Of a stretch of DNA of 32,545 nt, positions 1-8,018 are shown one piece after another. Position numbers and translations under genes: made by a program. The notes under the pieces were generated by a model. The model was not told the DNA's origin. It ran no database searches and saw nothing but the letters and a program-made list of their open reading frames with translations. The stretch comes from Deltaproteobacteria bacterium (GTDB lineage: Bacteria > Desulfobacterota > Binatia > UTPRO1). Each line of letters opens with the position of its first letter. Position 1 is the stretch's first letter. The stretch spans positions 1 through 32,545 of the forward strand of contig JACQEO010000042.1 of the NCBI GenBank assembly GCA_016200545.1, written 5' to 3'.

Positions 1-82
1 CGAGGCGCTCGCCACGGTCGGACGCCGTCACGCCCGCTCCCTGCAACGCCGACCACACCTGCTGCGCTCCTTCCTCAGCCAC
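1..82 (-). CDS. N-terminal fragment of an unidentified protein, cut by the window edge
   Basis: An open minus-strand frame starts at a GTG (82-80) and runs off the left edge. The start is preceded at a good distance by a purine-rich ribosome binding site (AAGGAAG). The 27 visible residues begin VAEEGAQQVWSALQ and look like an amphipathic helix rather than noise. The frame lies about 18 nt downstream of the stop of the minus-strand ORF at 101-442, so the two may share a transcript. The fragment is too short to name a family, and the call rests on the ribosome binding site and the natural-looking composition. Confidence 0.4.
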   Translation of the reverse strand, partial: MAEEGAQQVWSALQGAGVTASDRGERL

Positions 83-100
83 AGTCCACTTCCTTTGCGT

Positions 101-442
101 CTAGAATAGGACATTATTTACGCAGGTCTCAATAACCGCAATCGCAGTGATGGTGCTGCTGGCGCCCGCGATCGGCACGAGTTGCCATGAGTCGCCGCTG
201 TCTGTCGACCGGAATAGCCCCGCGTCGGTTGCCGCATACACGGTGTTCGGATCACTTGGGTCTTCGGAAACAGCGGTGATCACTGGTGCCGGCGGTTCGG
301 CCGCAACGCATGGGCGCAACAGAATGGTGGTGAGCACGATGGCGGCGGCACCCACTAGAGCTAGAAACCGAAGTGCAACAGTGGAATGGGGCTTCGCCAG
401 TACGTCCGAGAAGACCGTCGATGGTTGATAGTGGTCGATCAT
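101..442 (-). CDS. Short secreted or anchored protein with one propeller-type (BNR/sortilin-like) repeat, probably truncated
   Basis: This is a 113-residue protein with a good ribosome binding site (AAGGAG, 7 nt spacing) before its ATG. Residues about 24-47 form a hydrophobic signal or anchor segment ending near CVAAEPP. After it comes one motif, roughly residues 59-90, of the kind repeated in BNR/sortilin-type beta-propellers: an Asp-Pro-x-x-Pro-Asn-Thr-Val-Tyr-Ala strand followed by Gly-Leu-Phe-Arg-Ser-Thr-Asp-x-Gly-x-x-Trp. Complete propellers carry many such repeats, but here the frame ends about 25 residues later in an unrelated tail (ETCVNNVLF). The most likely reading is the 5' remnant of a longer secreted propeller protein. 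A possible weak promoter lies about 50 nt upstream (TATATT at 494-499 on the minus strand). Function is unknown. Confidence 0.6.
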   Translation of the reverse strand: MIDHYQPSTVFSDVLAKPHSTVALRFLALVGAAAIVLTTILLRPCVAAEPPAPVITAVSEDPSDPNTVYAATDAGLFRSTDSGDSWQLVPIAGASSTITAIAVIETCVNNVLF

Positions 443-939
443 GTCGTCACTCCTTCACCACGACTCCGGGCGCACGCAGCGGGTCCAGGATTGAATATAG
501 TCGAGTGGCCGATGCGAATTGTCGACGCGAGCAGCGAACTGCACTGGACTCTCGGTATTGTCATTGACGCCTCGCCCGTGCGCGTAGCAACACGCGGGCT
601 CGCGCGGCAAGTAAAATCTGCTAGACAGAACAAGAAAACATTCCGTATCGAAAGAAGAGTATTCCGAGACGAACGAGTTCTAGCAGCCGCGAAGCGTATC
701 GTTTTGGAACAGAGAGGGAGCCGCCTCGAACGTGTGATGCGCGCACGTACAGCACGGTCCATCGACGATGCGGCAGTCGTAGGTGCCCGGCGACGAACGC
801 GAAGCGGGCACAGAGGGATCGTCGACTATTCCGAACCGAAATAGGCGTTGGAAGCGACCTCAGGTGTTGACATCGGAGAGATCCGCGTGCCAGGACTCAG
901 GCACTGATCCGCTGCCGGCACAGGCCGGAGAAAGGACCC
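443..939. other. Gene-free intergenic region
   Basis: About 500 bp between the divergent propeller-fragment gene and the PadR gene. The open frames here (for example 386-844 plus, 439-762 minus) are Arg/Ser-rich and lack domains or ribosome binding sites, so I read them as chance ORFs. The stretch 600-720 is less GC-rich than the surrounding genes. It contains a TTGACA (867-872) and a GTGCC-N8-GGCAC inverted repeat (887-904) just before padR. Confidence 0.6.
887..904. promoter_or_regulatory. Inverted repeat GTGCC-N8-GGCAC, possible PadR operator
   Basis: Two perfect 5-bp arms separated by 8 nt lie about 35 bp upstream of the PadR-family start codon and 14 bp downstream of a TTGACA (867-872). 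PadR-type regulators typically bind short inverted repeats with an 8-nt spacer (ATGT-N8-ACAT), so the geometry fits although the arm sequence does not. Autoregulation is an inference. Confidence 0.3.
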
Positions 940-1500
940 ATGCGCCAGCCCGACGGCCTCCGCTACGCGCTCCTCGGGGTGGTGTCCCGCAATCCTCGCG
1001 GGATCCATGGGTACGCGTTGCGGCGCAAGTGCGAGCGCGCGCTCGGCGGTTTCTGGCAGCTCAACTTCGGCGAGGTGTATCGGATCCTCGATCGCCTTGT
1101 CGGAGAAGATCTCATCGAACAGGTCGCCGGCGGACGTGCGGGAACGCGAAAAGTCTACCGCATCACCGACCGGGGCCGCGCGAGCCTGGACGCCTTCATC
1201 CTTGAGCCACCCGCTGATGCCCCGCGGCCGCTTCGCCAGGAGCTTTCAATCAAGCTCCTCTTCGCCTCACCAGGGCACCTGGATCACGTCCTCCAGCTCG
1301 TAACCCACCAGCGGAACGCCTACCTCAGTCATCTCCATACGCTCAGCATTCAGCGAACAAAACTCTCGCGCCTCGCGGGCGACCACCTCGTAACGAAGCT
1401 CCTCATTGACGGCGCCGAGCTTCATGCGCGGGCCGAGATCGCCTGGCTCGATGATGTCGCTCAGACTCTCAAGGACAAATGGCGCCGACCGGAAGCATGA
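940..1500 (+). CDS. PadR-family transcriptional regulator
   Basis: A 186-residue DNA-binding protein. The N-terminal half (about 8-85) is a PadR winged helix: the LRYALLGVVSRNPRGIHGYAL opening, the recognition region around FGEVYRILDRLVGEDLIEQ, and the wing KVYRITDRGRASL. The C-terminal half (about 95-180) is the helical PadR/Vir dimerisation region. An AAAGGA ribosome binding site precedes the ATG. The stop overlaps the ATG of the ABC ATPase (ATGA), so regulator and transporter are translationally coupled. PadR proteins next to ABC exporters usually repress them and are relieved by a small ligand; that role here is inferred from context. The candidate operator is at 887-904. Confidence 0.88.
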   Translation: MRQPDGLRYALLGVVSRNPRGIHGYALRRKCERALGGFWQLNFGEVYRILDRLVGEDLIEQVAGGRAGTRKVYRITDRGRASLDAFILEPPADAPRPLRQELSIKLLFASPGHLDHVLQLVTHQRNAYLSHLHTLSIQRTKLSRLAGDHLVTKLLIDGAELHARAEIAWLDDVAQTLKDKWRRPEA

Positions 1501-2201
1501 TCGAGTTTCGCCACGTCACCAAAGTCTTTGGGAGGGGCGAGCCGACGGTCCGCGCCGTCGGTGACCTTTCATTCATGATTCCCCATGCCGCGTTCTGGTC
1601 CCTGATGGGACCGAGCGGCTCGGGGAAGAGCACGGTGCTGCACCTGATCGCGGGACTCACGCCTCCGACGGAAGGCGTGGTCTTGGTTGATGGCGCCAAC
1701 GTCGCAACGATGAACGACTCCGAAGCGGCTGCCCTCCGGCGTCAGCGGATAGGGTATCTCCTCCAGACATTCAGCCTGATGCCCTTCTTGTCCGTCGCAC
1801 GGAACGTCGGTCTCCCGCTGCTCGTCGATGGCGTGGATCGCCCTGAGACCGAGGGCCGGGTTCACGAGGCACTGGCCACGGTGAACATGTCCCACCGTGC
1901 TCGCCACCTCCCGCACCATCTCTCGGGTGGCGAGCAACAACGCGTCGCACTCGCACGCGCTCTCGTGATCCGACCAGCGATTCTTCTCGCGGACGAACCG
2001 ACGGGCAACCTCGATCGCGCCGCTGGCCGCGCGGTCATGGATCTGATCCGTCAAATCAACGAGCGACTGAACGTCACGATTCTCCTCGTCACACACGATC
2101 CCGTCTTTGCTGCGTACGCTGCTCGTGTTCTTCGGCTCGAGGACGGCCACTTGGCTGACGACGCAGACCTTGTCCGCCTCGGGCAGGCCGAAAACCGGTA
2201 G
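1497..2201 (+). CDS. ABC transporter ATP-binding protein, LolD/MacB type
   Basis: A 234-residue nucleotide-binding subunit powering the permease encoded next. It has Walker [10 protein letters not shown] (about 39-47), Q-loop [10 protein letters not shown], signature [15 protein letters not shown], Walker [13 protein letters not shown] and H-loop VTHDP. The length and the DEPTGNLD sequence are typical of the LolD/MacB/FtsE group, which pairs with FtsX-type permeases. I chose ATG 1497 (MIEFRHVTK, the usual family opening), which overlaps the PadR stop as ATGA; an ATG at 1479 is also possible. By family, the complex probably exports a lipophilic compound, peptide or lipoprotein, or does mechanotransmission work across the inner membrane. 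The substrate is unknown. Confidence 0.93.
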   Translation: MIEFRHVTKVFGRGEPTVRAVGDLSFMIPHAAFWSLMGPSGSGKSTVLHLIAGLTPPTEGVVLVDGANVATMNDSEAAALRRQRIGYLLQTFSLMPFLSVARNVGLPLLVDGVDRPETEGRVHEALATVNMSHRARHLPHHLSGGEQQRVALARALVIRPAILLADEPTGNLDRAAGRAVMDLIRQINERLNVTILLVTHDPVFAAYAARVLRLEDGHLADDADLVRLGQAENR

Positions 2202-4809
2202 TCTGGATTGTAGAACGCGTAATCTCTCCGCGCTGTTCGGACTCCTCGCCCAGATCAGCGTCCCGCAGCTCCGTGCGAGCTGGGGACGCACGAGTCTCGT
2301 CGTTGGCGGTGTTGCGACCGGGGTCGCTCTGGTCGCCGCCATGCAGCTCATCAATGCAAGCGTCCTCACGAGCTTCCGGGAGACCATCGAGCAGGTCGCG
2401 GGTCCTGCCGCCTTGGAGGTGACGCTCGGTGTCGGCGAGGTGGGCTTTTCGGAGGCCACGGTGGAGACCATCCGCGCCGACCGCGATGTACTCGTCGCGA
2501 TCCCGCTTGTGCGCGGAACGATCGCGTTCGCCGAACGACCCGCCGAGGCGCTCCAGCTCTTCGGCGCGGACCTGACGACCGAGGCCGATCTCGAACGTTA
2601 CCACGTACACACGACAACGGATCGCCGCGAGCTCGTGCGGGCGATGGAGGATCCGAACTCGATCCTGTTCACGACGAAGCTCGCCGAGTCGTACTCCTTC
2701 ACGACCGGGTCACGTGTCGCGTTCGCGACGCCGGATGGCATCCGCGAATTGACGGTCCGGGGGCTTCTCGACGCCGCGGGAGTCGCAGCGACGTTCGCAG
2801 GACGCATCGCCGTCATGGATCTTCCGGCCGCCCAACTGCTTCTCGGAAAAGAGGGCAGGATTGATCAGGTCGATGTCGTCGTTCGCGACGGTGCTGATCT
2901 CGCAGCCGTGCAACGCCGGCTGGAGGTCGCGCTTCCGACCGTACTCACCGTGGCGCGTCCCCTGCAACGAGGTGAGCGTTACGAAGGAGTGCTCGCATCG
3001 TTTCAGGCGATGCTCGTGGGGCTTAGCGCTCTCGGGCTCGTCGCTGGCCTGTTCATCATCTACAGCACGACCTCCACCGCAGCGATCGAACGCAGTACCG
3101 TGATGGCGCGCCTGCGCCTGATCGGCGTGGAGCGTGGACAGCTCTTTCGGCTCTTGATGCTCGAGGCCCTTCTCCTCGGCTGCGTCGGGAGTCTCCTCGG
3201 GATCATCGTCGCCTACCCACTCGCATGGCTCCTCACGGGGACGATCACGGGTTCACTCGGGGTCATCTTCCAACTCCGGGTTCCGGTCGAGACACTGACG
3301 GTACGTCCGTACGAGCAGGTGGGGATCGCCCTGGCGGGTGTGGGGGTGGCGCTCTTCGGCTGCTTCTTCGCGGCCCGACGTAGCGCACGCCTTCATCCGC
3401 TCGCCGCCACGCGCCCCTCGCCTGAATCCGTCAGCGACGTCAGTCGCTCAGGGCGGCTTGTCTTGTGGTGGGCGGTGCTCATTGCCACAAGCGCCACCGC
3501 GTTCCTCGCAGAGCACCACTTCAAATCGATCGCCTGGGGAAACTTCGGCTCGACGTTGTGGAACGCCTCGGTCATCGTGATCGCCGTTCCCTTCATTCGC
3601 GCGATCTCGGCGCCGCTGTCCGGATTGCTCCTCTGGGCCTTCGGTTCGGAAGGCGAGGTTGCCGCGGGAAGCCTCGTTCGTGCGCCGGGACGCACGGGGG
3701 TGACCGTGGCGGCAATCGCATTGATCCTCACGATCGCGATCACCCTGTCGTCGCTGGTGACGAGCTGTCGTGAGTCCCTCCGCAGCTACTTCACGGGATT
3801 CTTGTCCGGGGATCTCACCGTCAGCGCCGTCTCGACCGAAGGAGGATGGCTGGAGACTCCGCTTTCGGCACGCGTCCTCCAGGAACTTGCGGACGTGCCG
3901 GGCATTCGCGCGATCGACGGGGGACGGGTGATCGCCGGGCAGCCGTACCAAGGTCAGCGTATCGGCCTCCTCGCACTCGGCGACCTGGGCTTCGACCCGC
4001 GACGCGTCCCACAGGGCTGGTACCGCGAGGGCGATCCCGTGCAGGCCGGCGAACGCGTGCGTGCGGGACAGGCAGTGAATATCTCGACGAGCCTCTCGGA
4101 TCGATTCGATCTCCATGCCGGCGAGACGATCGAACTCGACAGTCCGACGGGACCGGTCCGGCTGCCTATCGTCGGTGTCGTTCCCGACTACGTCTCGGAC
4201 CGCGGTAGTGTGATCATGAGTCGTCGTCTCCTGGCGGAGCGGTGGGGCGAGACGACCGTGAGCCGGATCAACGTGTTCCTGAAACCCGAGGCATCCCTTG
4301 AGACCGTCCGGACGCACATCTTGGAACGCCTCGGCGATCGCTATCGCATCAAGGTCCTGTCGCTCCGTGAACTCGTCGACTACCACACGGGGCTCATCGA
4401 TCAGGCCTTCGCGGTCATGAACTCCGTGCAGCTGCTGATCGTGATCGTAACGATCACGGGAATTTTCGACCTCCTCATCTCTCGTATCGCCGAGCGGCGT
4501 CGCGAACTGGCGATCTGGCGCGTCATTGGCGCGGACGTCCGTGCGGTCCGCCGCTCGGTGGTGATCGAGTCGGCAACGATCGGCGCCCTTGGAGCCGTCC
4601 TCGGCGTTGCGATCGGTATGGTGACCGCGTGGCTGTGGATCGCCGTCCACTTCCGACAGCTTCTCGGCTACTACGTCGAATATCACCTCGCGATCGGAGC
4701 GACCTTGTGGTATGTGACCCTTGTGCTTCTCGTGACCGCTGCCACCGGCTACGCCGCCGCCTTGAGGGCGACGCGCGAACCCATCCTCGAGAGCATCCAG
4801 ACGGAATAG
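2170..4809 (+). CDS. FtsX/MacB-type ABC permease, large two-module form
   Basis: A permease of about 860-880 residues with two FtsX-like modules and roughly ten membrane segments. The first hydrophobic helix (TSLVVGGVATGVALVAAM) is followed by a large extracytoplasmic domain, then three helices around codons 3000-3400. A second module has helices around 3460-3760, another periplasmic domain, and a closing FtsX domain (4420-4800) with the typical RRRELAIWRVIGA coupling segment. It works with the upstream ATPase. The start is unclear: no in-frame ATG or GTG exists between the ATPase stop (2201) and 2341, yet coding sequence clearly begins near 2221. The nearest standard candidates are TTG 2170 and GTG 2125 inside the ATPase gene, or a CTG at 2203. 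TTG 2170 is a provisional choice. Confidence 0.85.
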   Translation: MSASGRPKTGSLDCRTRNLSALFGLLAQISVPQLRASWGRTSLVVGGVATGVALVAAMQLINASVLTSFRETIEQVAGPAALEVTLGVGEVGFSEATVETIRADRDVLVAIPLVRGTIAFAERPAEALQLFGADLTTEADLERYHVHTTTDRRELVRAMEDPNSILFTTKLAESYSFTTGSRVAFATPDGIRELTVRGLLDAAGVAATFAGRIAVMDLPAAQLLLGKEGRIDQVDVVVRDGADLAAVQRRLEVALPTVLTVARPLQRGERYEGVLASFQAMLVGLSALGLVAGLFIIYSTTSTAAIERSTVMARLRLIGVERGQLFRLLMLEALLLGCVGSLLGIIVAYPLAWLLTGTITGSLGVIFQLRVPVETLTVRPYEQVGIALAGVGVALFGCFFAARRSARLHPLAATRPSPESVSDVSRSGRLVLWWAVLIATSATAFLAEHHFKSIAWGNFGSTLWNASVIVIAVPFIRAISAPLSGLLLWAFGSEGEVAAGSLVRAPGRTGVTVAAIALILTIAITLSSLVTSCRESLRSYFTGFLSGDLTVSAVSTEGGWLETPLSARVLQELADVPGIRAIDGGRVIAGQPYQGQRIGLLALGDLGFDPRRVPQGWYREGDPVQAGERVRAGQAVNISTSLSDRFDLHAGETIELDSPTGPVRLPIVGVVPDYVSDRGSVIMSRRLLAERWGETTVSRINVFLKPEASLETVRTHILERLGDRYRIKVLSLRELVDYHTGLIDQAFAVMNSVQLLIVIVTITGIFDLLISRIAERRRELAIWRVIGADVRAVRRSVVIESATIGALGAVLGVAIGMVTAWLWIAVHFRQLLGYYVEYHLAIGATLWYVTLVLLVTAATGYAAALRATREPILESIQTE

Positions 4810-4819
4810 TCGACTCCCC

Positions 4820-5887
4820 GTGATGGGCATCCGTATCGCCGGGACCGGCAGCTACCTGCCCGGACCGCCTCTCGACCGCGACTGTGTCCGCGCCTTCCTG
4901 CGCCGCTATCCCGACGGGCTCTCGGAACGCCAGCAGGAGCATCTTCTCGACACGTCCGGCATCGAGTTCCGCCACTTTGCCGTCGATCTCGCGGACGCGA
5001 GCTACCGTGAGTCGAACACGACGATGGCAAGCGAGGCCGCCCGGCGTGCCCTCGCCGCTGCGGGCTGGACGCCGGATGACGTGGAGCTGCTTGTCGTCAC
5101 GACCGTGGTTCCCGACCAGCTGATGCCGCCGACGAGCACGCTCGTGCAAGAAGCGCTCGGCATCCAGCGCTGCGCCGAGATCGCCATTTCGGCGAACTGC
5201 ACCGCGCCCACAAAGGGGCTCATGATCGCCTCGTCTGAGCTCCAGCTCGGGCACTATCGACGCGCACTTGTTGCCTGTTCGCAACTGGCGAGTTTTGGGT
5301 TTCTGCCGCCGTGGGCAAATCCGGCACGGATGACGGCCGACCAAGGCCATCTCCGCTGGATCTTGTCCGACGGCGCGGCCGCCATCGCGCTCGAAGTGGG
5401 CGACCCTGACATCCAAATGCGCATCACCCTCGAGTCCAACGGCGTAGGAAAGCGGTCGGGAATGTCGCTCGCGCTCGGCGTCAACTATCCGGACATCGCG
5501 GCAGCATTCGAGACCGGAAGCCACCATACTGTTCAGAGTCCGCGCTACGCACTCAAGCAAGGTATTCCGCTCGTCCTCGATGGACTCGCCCGGATGCTCC
5601 GTACGCTCGAATTGCCCGCGGGATCGATCACGCACTTCATCCCCTCGGTTTCGTCCATGGAAGTCGCACGGAGGATGCAGCGGAAGGCAGAGCGGCTCGG
5701 GATTCGCCCTGAAACGTGGCGGCTGAACTTCACCCGCGTGGGGTACGTCGGCAGCGTCGCTGTGCTGATCATGCTCGATGAATTGGCACAGCGCGGCGAG
5801 TTGGCCTCAGGCGACATCGTGTGCACCGTCGCTGAGGAATCCAGCAAGTGGATGTTCGCTGGCGCGGTCTTTCGATGGAACCCGTAG
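4820..5887 (+). CDS. 3-oxoacyl-ACP synthase III (KAS III)-like thiolase-fold enzyme with altered active site
   Basis: A 355-residue protein of normal KAS III length. The N-terminal opening IRIAGTGSYLP, the VVTTVVPDQLMPPTSTLVQ region and a conserved Cys at about residue 127 (ISANCTAPTKG) identify the family. Normal KAS III enzymes use Cys-His-Asn to condense acyl-CoA with malonyl-ACP. Here the usual His motif (FIPH) reads FIPSVSS and the usual Asn motif (GNTSA) reads GYVGSVA, so two of three catalytic residues are absent. The protein may therefore be a non-decarboxylating acyltransferase or another variant; its reaction is unknown. It starts 10 nt after the permease (GTG 4820 or ATG 4823), so it probably belongs to the padR-ABC operon and may act on the exported product. 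Confidence 0.82.
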   Translation: MMGIRIAGTGSYLPGPPLDRDCVRAFLRRYPDGLSERQQEHLLDTSGIEFRHFAVDLADASYRESNTTMASEAARRALAAAGWTPDDVELLVVTTVVPDQLMPPTSTLVQEALGIQRCAEIAISANCTAPTKGLMIASSELQLGHYRRALVACSQLASFGFLPPWANPARMTADQGHLRWILSDGAAAIALEVGDPDIQMRITLESNGVGKRSGMSLALGVNYPDIAAAFETGSHHTVQSPRYALKQGIPLVLDGLARMLRTLELPAGSITHFIPSVSSMEVARRMQRKAERLGIRPETWRLNFTRVGYVGSVAVLIMLDELAQRGELASGDIVCTVAEESSKWMFAGAVFRWNP

Positions 5888-5915
5888 GCGGTGGCAGGTC
5901 GCGTCTGACGAGAAC

Positions 5916-6359
5916 CTACCGGAGCCACGGCGCGAGGCGCCGCTCCAGCTCGGCAACGCTCCCCGCCGCGATCGGGAGTGCCTCGCGCAGCTTCCTCTCG
6001 GGCAGCGCTTCGAGGCGCTCCGCGAGGTCGCGCAGCGTGCTCGTTTTAGAGGACGCGAGCGCATGCAGCGTCCGATAGGCGATGTTCCGTCAACCGAAAA
6101 GGCCGTTCGTGTTTCCTCTCCGTCGGTAGCGTGCTGCGCCCTTGCGAACGCAGTCGAGGGCTGCGTTGACCATGGCCTCCACCTCCTCCTCCGGTAGGCC
6201 AATCCGCCAACCGACGCTCCAAACGTGGAACCGCGCCTCGACGCTGAAGCGCAGCGTCTCCTCCGTCTCCGGCGTCTCCGGATCGTAGGTCGCGCGCTTT
6301 CCGGCTGACTGAGGGACGAGCGCGTCGATGCACTGGAGCCAGCCGTGACCGGCGTCCAT
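5916..6359 (-). pseudogene. Minus-strand gene interrupted by an in-frame TGA (6092-6090)
   Basis: Two natural-looking minus-strand segments sit in the same frame, separated by a single TGA. Upstream, from ATG 6359, are 89 residues that include an acidic PETPETEETLRF segment and RIGLPEEEVEAMVNAALD. After the TGA the frame continues with RNIAYRTLHALASS and a charged helical stretch, LRDLAERLEALPERKLREAL, ending AELERRLAPWLR and a TAG at 5916-5918. The downstream part has no start codon of its own. A nonsense mutation in a small helical protein is the simplest reading; a sequencing error or stop recoding is possible. No family recognised. No clear ribosome binding site precedes ATG 6359, so the true start is uncertain. 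It is divergent from the radical SAM gene. Confidence 0.55.
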
Positions 6360-6485
6360 TTCAGGAGACGATGGCGCCGCCGGAGTCCGGCGTACAGGAC
6401 ACGGTCCGAGGAAAAGGCTGACGATTCGCCGGCGGCACTTGCTTTGCTCTGCCGGGATGTCAACCACACTGACACCTCGTCCCCC

Positions 6486-8018
6486 GTGCCGCCCGCCCTC
6501 TACTTGATCAATCCCGCCTCCGACTTTCCCACATACTTCAGCGCCGAGGTGTTTGCCGCGTGCGGGCTCCGGCCCGCGACGTACATGGCCGACCTCGCCA
6601 CGACGACCTTGGCGGCGATGGCCACGCCCCACGTGCCCGTGGACATCTGCGACGAGAACGTCACCGCGATCGACTTCGATCACGAGGCGGAATACGTCGG
6701 CATCACCGGAAAGCTGACGCAGTACTCCCGGATGGTCGCCGTCGCGCAGCGTTTTCGCGCCGCGGGTAAGACCGTTCTCATCGGCGGACCATGTGCCAGC
6801 CTCTCACCGGACCTGCTGCGCGCCCACTGCGACATTCTCGTTCGCGGGGAGATCGAGGAGATCAGCGACGAGCTCTTCTCCGCTCTGCGCGCGGGCACGT
6901 GGAAGGACGAGTACGTCGGTACGAGGCCGGATCTCGCGGGCTCTCCGACGCCACGCTGGGACAAGTACCCGAACCACCGCGCCATGAGCGGGACGTTGCA
7001 GACGTCGCGGGGCTGCCCTTTTGAATGCGAGTTTTGTGACGTCATCCAGTACCTGGGACGGAAGCAGCGTCACAAGCCGATCGCACAGGTGCTCCACGAG
7101 CTCGACGTGCTCTACCGGTACGGCTACCGCTCGGTCTTCCTCGCGGACGACAACTTCACCGTCTATCGCGCGCGCGCGAAAGAGCTGCTCGCCGCCATGC
7201 GCGCGTGGAACGAGCGGCAATCGGACGGCCCAGTGCATTTCATCACCCAAGTGTCCATTGACGCCGCTCGTGACGACGAGCTGCTGCGGATGTGCGCCAC
7301 GGCGGGTCTACGCCAGGTGTTCGTCGGCATCGAGACGCCCAACGTCGAGAGCCTGCGTGAAACCAAGAAGCGGCAGAATCTCCACGGTGATCTCGTCGCA
7401 GAGGTGCAACGATTCATCGACCACGGCATCGTCGTGTATGCAGGGATGATCGTCGGCTTCGATCACGACGGACCGGAGATCTTCCGCCGCCAGTACGAGT
7501 TCGCGAGCGCGACCCCCATCCCGGTCTTCAGCCTGGGGGCGTTGGTGGCGCCGGCGGCGACCCCGCTCCACGACCGCATGGCCGCGGCCGGACGGTTGGT
7601 CGAAGGGTCCGAGGTCGCGGCGATGCCGTGGAGCACCAACATCGAGCCGCGCGCGATCACGCGCGACGAGCTGTTCCATGGGATGCGCTGGCTCTGCAAC
7701 AGTCTGTACGCCCCAGGTGAGTTCGGCGCGCGCGTCTTCAAGTTGCTCGACGGTCTGCGCGGCACGCTCCCCGCGAGTCCCCGCTCCGCGGCGATCAACG
7801 CGCGGAAGCCCGAGACGTTGCCCTCCGACCTGCGCATGCTCGTCGCCCAGCTCGGCAGCCTCGGCGCCGAGGAGAGCCAGATGCTCGAGAAGATCCTCGC
7901 CCGCCTCACCGAGCAGCGCGAGGCGCGCTACTTCGTCGGGGCGCACCTGGTGCAGTACATGCAAGTGCGGCACATGTACGCGTACGGTCGCTTCTGGGAT
8001 CCCCGCCCGACGGCCTGA
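6486..8018 (+). CDS. B12-binding-domain radical SAM protein
   Basis: An enzyme of about 510 residues. Residues 1-130 form a cobalamin-binding-type Rossmann domain, with the characteristic VGITGKLTQYSRMVAVAQRF, GKTVLIGGPCASLSP and DILVRGEIEEI segments. The radical SAM core follows, with the cluster motif CPFECEFC (CX3CX2C, about residue 176) in the context TSRGCPFECEFCDVIQYLGR, then VFLADDNF and VFVGIETPN strands. Cobalamin radical SAM proteins often do methylation or other C-C chemistry on lipids or secondary metabolites; the substrate is not visible here. The open frame extends back to 6345, but that part is Arg-rich and antisense to the interrupted gene. I therefore prefer GTG 6486, which gives the typical PALYLINPAS opening, although no good ribosome binding site supports it. 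Confidence 0.87.
   Translation: MPPALYLINPASDFPTYFSAEVFAACGLRPATYMADLATTTLAAMATPHVPVDICDENVTAIDFDHEAEYVGITGKLTQYSRMVAVAQRFRAAGKTVLIGGPCASLSPDLLRAHCDILVRGEIEEISDELFSALRAGTWKDEYVGTRPDLAGSPTPRWDKYPNHRAMSGTLQTSRGCPFECEFCDVIQYLGRKQRHKPIAQVLHELDVLYRYGYRSVFLADDNFTVYRARAKELLAAMRAWNERQSDGPVHFITQVSIDAARDDELLRMCATAGLRQVFVGIETPNVESLRETKKRQNLHGDLVAEVQRFIDHGIVVYAGMIVGFDHDGPEIFRRQYEFASATPIPVFSLGALVAPAATPLHDRMAAAGRLVEGSEVAAMPWSTNIEPRAITRDELFHGMRWLCNSLYAPGEFGARVFKLLDGLRGTLPASPRSAAINARKPETLPSDLRMLVAQLGSLGAEESQMLEKILARLTEQREARYFVGAHLVQYMQVRHMYAYGRFWDPRPTA

Noticed and set aside
386..844. Plus-strand ORF of 152 residues upstream of padR
   Set aside because: Arg-rich, no domain and no ribosome binding site; it starts inside the minus-strand propeller gene.
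3448..4830. Minus-strand ORF of 460 residues
   Set aside because: Antisense to the FtsX permease, Asp/Arg/His-rich composition typical of a GC-rich shadow frame.
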